Shown one piece after another: positions 30,271 through 33,166 of a stretch of DNA of 33,166 bases (position 1 is its first letter; every line of letters starts with the position of its first letter). The translations under genes and the position numbers were made by a program. The notes under the pieces are model-generated. The model saw only the letters and a list, made by a program, of their open reading frames with translations, ran no database searches and had not been told where the DNA came from. The stretch comes from a virus: IMG/VR virus record IMGVR_UViG_3300034102_000548, positions 1-33,166 of that record. One strand, written 5' to 3'.

Positions 30271-30280
30271 CGACACGCCC
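30271..30280 (-). promoter_or_regulatory. GCGTGTCG box
   Basis: The minus strand reads GGGCGTGTCG, 9 nt before ATGTCTG of the minus promoter. Same spacing as on the plus-strand promoters at 30606 and 31338. Confidence 0.5.
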
Positions 30281-30296
30281 AAAGATCGAAATTCTT

Positions 30297-30362
30297 TTAT
30301 AACAGATTGATAACGGCATCGACGCATTCGAACATCTGTTCGATTATAACGGCTTTATAACG
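30297..30362. repeat. Two TTATAACG dyads between divergent promoters
   Basis: TTATAACGGCTTTATAACG at 30344-30362 and a looser copy, TTATAACAGATTGATAACG, at 30297-30315. A reverse-oriented relative of the first (17 of 19 bases) is at 31284-31302. They lie between a minus and a plus promoter, so they may be regulator sites. Confidence 0.5.
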
Positions 30363-30385
30363 ACTAATAAAAATCCCCAAAAGAT

Positions 30386-30426
30386 CGGCGTGTCGTGTTG
30401 ACAATGTCCTAGATGTATGGTTAGAT
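30386..30426 (+). promoter_or_regulatory. TGTCRG-class promoter with CGGCGTGTCG box
   Basis: CGGCGTGTCG (30386-30395), TGTTGACA, then ATGTC and a -10 region at 30421 (TTAGAT; weakest of the set). TTGACA at 30398 is a perfect -35 at 17 nt. Confidence 0.6.
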
Positions 30427-30468
30427 ATATATATAAAGATAAATAGATAAAAGAAAGAAAGGTAACAA

Positions 30469-30579
30469 ATGTTTTCAGTTTGTGAACTATGTGATGTAGT
30501 AGTAGAAAAGGTATTCGTTCAGGAGGCTGACGAGTATGGTTGTGAAATCTGCTGGTCTGAGTATGGTGAGATTCACTAA
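30469..30579 (+). CDS. 36-residue double-CxxC miniprotein
   Basis: MFSVCELCDVVVEKVFVQEA followed by DEYGCEICWSEYGEIH. Cys5-Cys8 and Cys25-Cys28 form a C-x2-C-x16-C-x2-C zinc-ribbon pattern. AAAGG is 6 nt before the ATG. A TGTCRG-class promoter and CGTGTCG box are 43 nt or more upstream. A small zinc-knuckle protein that could bind nucleic acid or a host protein. Confidence 0.68.
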   Translation: MFSVCELCDVVVEKVFVQEADEYGCEICWSEYGEIH

Positions 30580-30585
30580 TACCCT

Positions 30586-30627
30586 CGGCGTGTCGGTTTG
30601 ACAAATGTCAGACCCATATACTACAAT
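30586..30627 (+). promoter_or_regulatory. TGTCRG-class promoter with CGGCGTGTCG box
   Basis: CGGCGTGTCG (30586-30595), then GTTTGACAA, TGTCAG (30606-30611), 10 nt, TACAAT (30622-30627). TTGACA is an 18-bp spaced perfect -35. Drives the tRNA-like element and the genes after it. Confidence 0.7.
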
Positions 30628-30645
30628 AAAGACATAAATAAATAA

Positions 30646-30761
30646 GGGCAGTTAGTGAAATGGGAATCACAAACTAAAAGAATGATAAACAGCAGAAGAA
30701 GCGTAAGCGAAGTATCTAGGCAATCAGGCGTTTATAGAGAGTTCGAATCTCTCACTGCTCA
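30646..30761 (+). ncRNA. tRNA-like element with abnormal anticodon/variable region
   Basis: The 5' GGGCAGT pairs with 3' ACTGCTC (7 bp, one G-U) as an acceptor stem. T and A follow, then a D arm with GTGA/TCAC and loop AATGGGAA. The T arm is GAGAG, TTCGAAT, CTCTC, directly next to the acceptor. All canonical. Between the D and T arms are 66 nt instead of ~22 (or ~35 for class II); I find no normal 5-bp/7-nt anticodon arm. ATAAAC (30685) can pair with GTTTAT (30730) beside the T arm. No CCA is encoded. It starts ~12 nt after the expected +1 of the promoter. It may be an intron-bearing tRNA, a tRNA mimic in a leader, or a decayed gene. Confidence 0.5.
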
Positions 30762-30785
30762 CTCAAACAAAAAGAAAGGCAACAC

Positions 30786-30920
30786 ATGAATCTAGAAATC
30801 ATACTCAAGGACGGTACGTCAATCTACCCATCATATGACCCACAGCACAAGGATGCAATCATTGAATTCTATAAGGCACGATTTGAAGAGGGTACCATCA
30901 CAGGATGGGCTATCATCTAA
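30786..30920 (+). CDS. 44-residue small protein, unknown
   Basis: MNLEIILKDGTSIYPSYDPQ, ending EEGTITGWAII. AAAGG is 7 nt before the ATG. It has a strand-turn-strand start, a helix (KDAIIEFYKARFEEG) and a final strand. No cysteines. It is the only gene directly downstream of the tRNA-like element, and its stop abuts the next promoter (TAA then ATGTC). Unknown family. Confidence 0.62.
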   Translation: MNLEIILKDGTSIYPSYDPQHKDAIIEFYKARFEEGTITGWAII

Positions 30921-30921
30921 A

Positions 30922-30943
30922 TGTCAGTCGCTTTGCTTATAAT
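30922..30943 (+). promoter_or_regulatory. TGTCRG-class promoter
   Basis: TGTCAG, 10 nt, TATAAT (perfect -10), following the stop of the 44-residue gene. It precedes the ATG at 30987. The ATG of ATGTC also opens an 18-codon hydrophobic ORF (30921-30977), probably accidental. Confidence 0.68.
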
Positions 30944-30986
30944 TGTAATAACACTAATAGTTTTAATTAATCAGTAAAGGATAATC

Positions 30987-31148
30987 ATGGGAATAGGCTT
31001 GGCTCTAATCACTCGTGCTCTAATGGCTAAGAAGGCATTGCCGAAGGTAATGGAAGTGTTTGCATGTAAGGGATGCAATAGCCTTGGTGCCGTCAAGGTA
31101 TTCACTAACCGCATTGAAGTAGTTAGGTGTAAGTGCAATGGACATTGA
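30987..31148 (+). CDS. 53-residue CxxC/CxC miniprotein
   Basis: MGIGLALITRALMAKKALPK, then VMEVFACKGCNSLGAVKVFT and NRIEVVRCKCNGH. Cys27, Cys30, Cys48 and Cys50 (His53 near) give a zinc-ribbon pattern. The first 20 residues are an amphipathic or membrane-leaning helix. AAAGGA is 5 nt before the ATG. The next gene starts 11 bases before its stop. Confidence 0.68.
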   Translation: MGIGLALITRALMAKKALPKVMEVFACKGCNSLGAVKVFTNRIEVVRCKCNGH

Positions 31149-31224
31149 AGAATTAGAGTATCTCATAGGGCTGTGCGATATCATGCTCATGGATGATCAA
31201 ACATTTATCACAGATACCCCTTGA
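31138..31224 (+). CDS. 28-residue acidic peptide overlapping the previous gene
   Basis: MDIEELEYLIGLCDIMLMDD followed by QTFITDTP. AGGTG is 8 nt before the ATG, and it overlaps the preceding gene by 11 nt in another frame. Acidic and helical. A terminator-like hairpin covers its stop. Short, so only moderately supported. Confidence 0.45.
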   Translation: MDIEELEYLIGLCDIMLMDDQTFITDTP

Positions 31225-31239
31225 CAAAAGGGGATCTTT
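31212..31239 (+). terminator. Weak terminator-like hairpin
   Basis: AGAT and CCCC (with one bulged A) pair with GGGG and ATCT around a 9-nt loop, followed by TTG. It ends the 30987-31224 message. The T run is short. Confidence 0.4.
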
Positions 31240-31251
31240 GTGTCGATGCGG

Positions 31252-31280
31252 CTACAGCCCTTTGTTTATATGGGATCTAG
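31252..31280 (+). repeat. 29-bp dispersed repeat, copy 1
   Basis: The 29 bases from CTACAGCCC to GGGATCTAG match 31980-32008 with one difference. Both copies lie in gaps between miniprotein genes and follow a TCGATC or TCGATG sequence. Confidence 0.6.
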
Positions 31281-31283
31281 GAG

Positions 31284-31302
31284 CGTTATAAGACCGTTAT
31301 AA
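31284..31302. repeat. CGTTATAA dyad, inverted relative of 30344-30362
   Basis: CGTTATAAGACCGTTATAA is the reverse complement of the 30344 element at 17 of 19 bases. It is 35 nt upstream of the CGGCGTGTCG box at 31318. Confidence 0.5.
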
Positions 31303-31317
31303 TTATTTCCCTAAATT

Positions 31318-31359
31318 CGGCGTGTCGTGGCAATAAATGTCAGTCCCCTATGTTAGGGT
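31318..31359 (+). promoter_or_regulatory. TGTCRG-class promoter with CGGCGTGTCG box
   Basis: CGGCGTGTCG (31318-31327), 9 nt + A, TGTCAG (31338-31343), 10 nt, TAGGGT (31354-31359, weak). Upstream of the gene at 31387, with AAAGGAAG before its ATG. Confidence 0.58.
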
Positions 31360-31386
31360 AATAGTAGATAAAGAAAGGAAGCAAAA

Positions 31387-31530
31387 ATGATTGCTAAACT
31401 AACAAATGGAACCCTTATCCCCCTACACTGGGATGACCGCTACTATGTGGCTAACTGCCCTGAGTGTGGTGATGAAGTGTCTGCTTCTACTGCTAAGGAT
31501 GTAGTAGAGATACTAGACATCCACTGCTAG
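31387..31530 (+). CDS. 47-residue CxxC miniprotein
   Basis: MIAKLTNGTLIPLHWDDRYY, then VANCPECGDEVSASTAKDVV and EILDIHC. Cys24 and Cys27 form CPEC, and Cys47 is the last residue; His46 precedes it. A short strand region, a knuckle and a helix. AAAGGAAG is 5 nt before the ATG. Its stop lies immediately before the next promoter box. Confidence 0.68.
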   Translation: MIAKLTNGTLIPLHWDDRYYVANCPECGDEVSASTAKDVVEILDIHC

Positions 31531-31531
31531 T

Positions 31532-31557
31532 GGCGTGTCAGTCCCCTATGCTACAAT
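31532..31557 (+). promoter_or_regulatory. TGTCRG-class promoter with merged box
   Basis: GGCGTGTCAG joins the CGTGTC and TGTCAG elements in one site (31532-31541). 10 nt then TACAAT (31552-31557), extended by TGC. A compact variant. Confidence 0.62.
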
Positions 31558-31579
31558 CGAAATAACAAGAAAGGTCATA

Positions 31580-31744
31580 ATGACACTAGAAGAAATGATG
31601 AACCAGGCAGACGCAATTGCGTTTGATAAGGAAATGGCAGAACTAGACGCTATGCCACTAATCAAGGGTGGCTACTGCCCACAATGCGAGTGGACTGCTA
31701 ACAACTGCCACTGCGAAGAATACGGCTTGCCACTACCGAACTAA
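31580..31744 (+). CDS. 54-residue CxxC/CxC miniprotein
   Basis: The start is the ATG at 31580 (MTLEEMMNQADAIAFDKEMA), with AAAGG 5 nt before; an earlier in-frame ATG lies in the promoter. Cys33, Cys36, Cys43 and Cys45 form C-x2-C-x6-C-x-C (GYCPQCEWTANNCHCEEYG). The spacing is identical to the 30-residue gene at 29864. The first 25 residues are an acidic helix. A metal-binding knuckle with an N-terminal helix is likely. Confidence 0.7.
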   Translation: MTLEEMMNQADAIAFDKEMAELDAMPLIKGGYCPQCEWTANNCHCEEYGLPLPN

Positions 31745-31766
31745 TGTCGGTGGCTTGGTATAACTT
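31745..31766 (+). promoter_or_regulatory. TGTCRG-class promoter
   Basis: TGTCGG, 10 nt, TAACTT; a better -10 (TGGTATAAC) lies 2 nt closer. The stop of the upstream gene abuts the site. Confidence 0.5.
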
Positions 31767-31789
31767 AGAACTATCGAAAGGAAAACTAA

Positions 31790-31939
31790 ATGACTACATT
31801 TACCAATGAAACCCAAAAGGACCGCAGAGCATACAGCGACTATTGGGGTATTGAGATTGCTGATGTCTACTACTGCGAAGAGTGTGGCTACTGGACACAC
31901 CTAGATGAAGATGAAATGCCTACCTGTAAGTGTGCCTAA
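31790..31939 (+). CDS. 49-residue CxxC/CxC miniprotein
   Basis: MTTFTNETQKDRRAYSDYWG, then IEIADVYYCEECGYWTHLDE and DEMPTCKCA. Cys29, Cys32, Cys46 and Cys48 form a zinc-ribbon-like C-x2-C-x13-C-x-C. AAAGG is about 8 nt before the ATG. Part of the same series as 29864, 30987 and 31580. Confidence 0.7.
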   Translation: MTTFTNETQKDRRAYSDYWGIEIADVYYCEECGYWTHLDEDEMPTCKCA

Positions 31940-31952
31940 CCGCTACCCTGGG

Positions 31953-31962
31953 CGACACGCCC
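31953..31962 (-). promoter_or_regulatory. GCGTGTCG box (orphan)
   Basis: The minus strand reads GGGCGTGTCG. A near-match of a second, inverted half (GTGCGTCG) follows on the plus strand, so it is a degenerate form of the palindrome at 32868-32889. No TGTCRG promoter is at the usual spacing. Confidence 0.45.
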
Positions 31963-31979
31963 GAGTGCGTCGATCCCCC

Positions 31980-32008
31980 CTACAGCCCTTTGTTTATAAG
32001 GGATCTAG
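31980..32008 (+). repeat. 29-bp dispersed repeat, copy 2
   Basis: Differs from 31252-31280 at one base. It lies in the 137-bp gap between the 49-residue gene and the promoter at 32077. The rest of the gap holds a CCCC/GGGG pair around 32033-32059. Confidence 0.6.
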
Positions 32009-32076
32009 CCTTGTATGAAACCTACAAAAAATCCCCCAAAAGTTTGTAATCAAAAGGGGTCAAAAAGGGCAATAAA

Positions 32077-32098
32077 TGTCAGACCCCCCACTTATACT
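32077..32098 (+). promoter_or_regulatory. TGTCRG-class promoter
   Basis: TGTCAG, 10 nt, TATACT. It is preceded by GGGCAATAA, identical to the bases before the promoter at 33032. Confidence 0.62.
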
Positions 32099-32141
32099 AA
32101 GAGTAGATAAAATAAAGATAACAAAAAGAAAGGAGAGTCAA

Positions 32142-32342
32142 ATGACTTTCACTACCACTAACTTCACCGCCCTAGAAATCCGTCAAGGATACCGCCTAGA
32201 CAACACCTACTTCGGTGTCTGCTCAAATTGTGGAGACCACATCCACAAGAGCCGTTTCGGCAACGCTTGGCTTCACACTATCGCAACAGGAGAACACTCT
32301 TCTCGCACAAGCGAGTATTGCCCAGAGCCATACGAATCTTGA
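32142..32342 (+). CDS. 66-residue CxxC-His miniprotein
   Basis: The start is the ATG at 32142 (MTFTTTNFTALEIRQGYRLD), with AAAGGAGAG before it; an earlier in-frame ATG at 32076 is in the promoter. Cys27, Cys30, His33 and His35 (VCSNCGDHIHK), with His45 and Cys60 further on, could make one or two metal sites. Basic and polar overall. Confidence 0.68.
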   Translation: MTFTTTNFTALEIRQGYRLDNTYFGVCSNCGDHIHKSRFGNAWLHTIATGEHSSRTSEYCPEPYES

Positions 32343-32364
32343 TGTCGGTGGCTACTGCTAAACT
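32343..32364 (+). promoter_or_regulatory. TGTCRG-class promoter
   Basis: TGTCGG, 10 nt, TAAACT, extended by TGC. It begins directly after the stop of the upstream gene. Confidence 0.58.
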
Positions 32365-32385
32365 AAATAAGTAAACAACCGAGAA

Positions 32386-32431
32386 TGAGCCTCAGCAAAT
32401 AATCCGCAAGGTGAGCCTGAGCAAATAAATC
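32386..32431 (+). repeat. Tandem leader repeat upstream of the 56-residue gene
   Basis: Two copies of TGAGCCTSAGCAAATAA lie 26 nt apart (32386 and 32412). Each, with the base before it, makes a five-codon ORF with the same product (ATG or GTG, then SLSK and stop). No good ribosome site precedes them. Confidence 0.5.
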
Positions 32432-32454
32432 TCATAACCAAGAATAGGAAAACT

Positions 32455-32625
32455 ATGAACGAGAAAATCAATTTGCTAAACCGCAACTTGGCACGACACG
32501 ATGTTATCATCGCTCTCTCAACCAAGAAACTAAAATGCGATGAAGACATTCGTGAGTGTGATGTATGCGTTGGCTTAGACTACGCTATCGCTTATGTGAA
32601 ATCTCAGTTAGAGCCAGAAGACTAA
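32455..32625 (+). CDS. 56-residue small protein with CxxC
   Basis: MNEKINLLNRNLARHDVIIA, then LSTKKLKCDEDIRECDVCVG and LDYAIAYVKSQLEPED. Cys28, Cys35 and Cys38. Two helices flank the cysteine segment. AGGAAAACT lies before the ATG. The leader carries a tandem repeat. Member of the miniprotein series, though the cysteine pattern differs. Confidence 0.65.
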   Translation: MNEKINLLNRNLARHDVIIALSTKKLKCDEDIRECDVCVGLDYAIAYVKSQLEPED

Positions 32626-32626
32626 A

Positions 32627-32648
32627 TGTCTTAGGCTACTGCTAAAAT
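32627..32648 (+). promoter_or_regulatory. TGTCRG-class promoter
   Basis: TGTCTT, 10 nt, TAAAAT, extended by TGC. The A before TGTC follows the TAA stop of the upstream gene. Confidence 0.55.
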
Positions 32649-32673
32649 CAAATCAACTAGAAAAAGGAATCCA

Positions 32674-32853
32674 ATGAGAAAACCAAGAATGACCAAGAGC
32701 GAGAAGGCTTTTGTTGAGCGTGTATCTTCTATCGTATTCGCTACCCCTGAAATCCGTAATGGTCAAAAGTATCTTGACCGCAAGACTTTTGCTCTGCTAT
32801 CACCAGAAACAAAAGACCGCTACTTGACCCTGCTAGTTAGCAAGACACGCTAA
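32674..32853 (+). CDS. 59-residue basic protein, unknown
   Basis: MRKPRMTKSEKAFVERVSSI, then VFATPEIRNGQKYLDRKTFA and LLSPETKDRYLTLLVSKTR. Basic, all helical in appearance, no cysteines. AAAGGA lies 6 nt before the ATG. Might bind nucleic acid, judged by charge only. Last complete gene in the window. Confidence 0.65.
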   Translation: MRKPRMTKSEKAFVERVSSIVFATPEIRNGQKYLDRKTFALLSPETKDRYLTLLVSKTR

Positions 32854-32867
32854 CGGCTAGGGCGTTG

Positions 32868-32889
32868 CGACACGCCCGAGTGCGTGTCG
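32868..32889. promoter_or_regulatory. Palindrome of two GCGTGTCG boxes
   Basis: CGACACGC (32868-32875), 6 nt, GCGTGTCG (32882-32889): a perfect 8-bp inverted repeat, next to the DnaA boxes. It is the symmetric form of the single boxes found at promoters. No T run follows, so not a terminator. Confidence 0.55.
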
Positions 32890-32893
32890 ATCC

Positions 32894-32914
32894 TGTGGAT
32901 AACTCTGTGGATAA
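32894..32914. other. Two tandem consensus DnaA boxes
   Basis: TGTGGATAA at 32894-32902 and again at 32906-32914, 12 nt apart and in the same direction. The complement is TTATCCACA, the classical DnaA box. They sit in a 227-bp gap without genes (32854-33080), flanked by CGTGTCG-type sites. An origin or a DnaA-controlled regulator site is possible. Confidence 0.6.
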
Positions 32915-32942
32915 CTGTTTAAGAGGCTTAAGATCGGATCCC

Positions 32943-32952
32943 CGACACGCCC
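32943..32952 (-). promoter_or_regulatory. GCGTGTCG box (orphan)
   Basis: The minus strand reads GGGCGTGTCG, 29 nt past the DnaA boxes, with no TGTCRG promoter at the usual spacing. Confidence 0.45.
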
Positions 32953-33031
32953 GAGATGCAGAGATGATCAAATTCACAGGAAAAATTAACCTAATTAATT
33001 CTTTTGCGAAATGGGCAAATTGGGCAATAAA

Positions 33032-33053
33032 TGTCGGTGGCTTAGTGTAATGT
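33032..33053 (+). promoter_or_regulatory. TGTCRG-class promoter
   Basis: TGTCGG, 10 nt, TAATGT, then a TAGTAGATAAAGAAAGG leader shared with the promoter at 31338. It precedes the last gene at 33081. Confidence 0.55.
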
Positions 33054-33080
33054 AATAGTAGATAAAGAAAGGTAAAACTA

Positions 33081-33166
33081 ATGAACAAAGAACTACTGAA
33101 CCTAGAAGCCCTAGAAGCAGAACTAGAATTGACCCTAGCCTACTTTGAGCGTATGGACTACGATGT
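33081..33166 (+). CDS. Small acidic protein, cut by the right edge
   Basis: The ATG at 33081 follows AAAGG by about 8 nt. The visible product is MNKELLNLEALEAELELTLA and YFERMDYD, running off the edge. Helical and acidic. It has a TGTCRG-class promoter. No function can be assigned. Confidence 0.6.
   Translation, partial: MNKELLNLEALEAELELTLAYFERMDYD

Noticed and set aside
30682-30788. A 35-codon ORF through the tRNA-like element, ending at the next gene's start
   Set aside because: Its FESLTAH segment is the usual by-product of translating a T arm, there is no clear ribosome site, and the RNA stems explain the sequence better.
30921-30977. An 18-codon hydrophobic ORF starting at ATGTC
   Set aside because: The ATG is part of the TGTCRG promoter element that recurs 12 times where no ORF follows; no ribosome site precedes it.
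32868-32889. Intrinsic terminator
   Set aside because: The inverted repeat has no T run on either strand, and half-sites of it occur at promoters.
1-33166. Integrase, attachment sites, transposons or a terminase
   Set aside because: I looked on both strands and found no gene or repeat pair that supports any of these.

Overview
The window is a piece of a tailed double-stranded DNA phage genome. It carries a portal, a prohead protease, an HK97-type major capsid protein, head-tail connectors, a major tail protein, tail assembly chaperones, a tape measure, a large set of tail fibre genes and a lysis pair. I see no sheath protein, so a long non-contractile (siphovirus-like) tail is the simplest reading. 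The DNA is AT-rich. The host is probably a low-GC actinobacterium. This is an inference from the DUF2746-like holin, the NlpC/P60 lysin, a PASTA domain on a virion protein, and many genes whose -10 box sits 6-7 nt before the ATG (leaderless mRNAs, common in Actinobacteria). No terminase, integrase or polymerase is in the window.

Layout. Positions 1-27410 are almost entirely minus-strand virion genes, transcribed right to left. In that order they are: small fibre-type genes with shared modules (27410-21410); repeat-rich tail fibres (21391-16711); two paralogous unknown proteins around a small gene (16696-14990); a 1247-residue LamG-like tail protein (14955-11212); a small gene and the portal; a protease with a nested scaffold; the capsid; four or five neck genes; the tail tube; two chaperone paralogs; and the tape measure, which runs off the left edge. 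One plus-strand gene, a secreted NlpC/P60 lysin with its own promoter, hairpin and 23-residue leader ORF, interrupts this block at 23092-23782. The holin (27687-27971, minus) ends it.

From 28038 rightwards the character changes to a plus-strand accessory or early region. It begins with a CxxCxxCC protein, a possible DHH-type phosphoesterase and a cysteine-rich small protein. From 29.5 kb there is a string of very small genes (18-68 codons). Many encode proteins with CxxC and CxC pairs, and most have their own copy of a repeated promoter, TGTCRG-N10-TAnnnT (12 copies, both strands). Four copies have an extra CGGCGTGTCG box 8-9 nt upstream. The same region holds a tRNA-like element with an abnormal middle, two tandem consensus DnaA boxes, and several dispersed direct and inverted repeats.

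How it fits together. Two promoter classes are visible. Virion genes use an extended -10 (TGnTATAAT), often leaderless and sometimes just after a terminator, so each part of the late block can be set independently. The small-gene region uses the TGTCRG class. The likeliest undescribed systems are the compact array of independently promoted cysteine-pair miniproteins with its own promoter grammar, and the tRNA-like element inside it.
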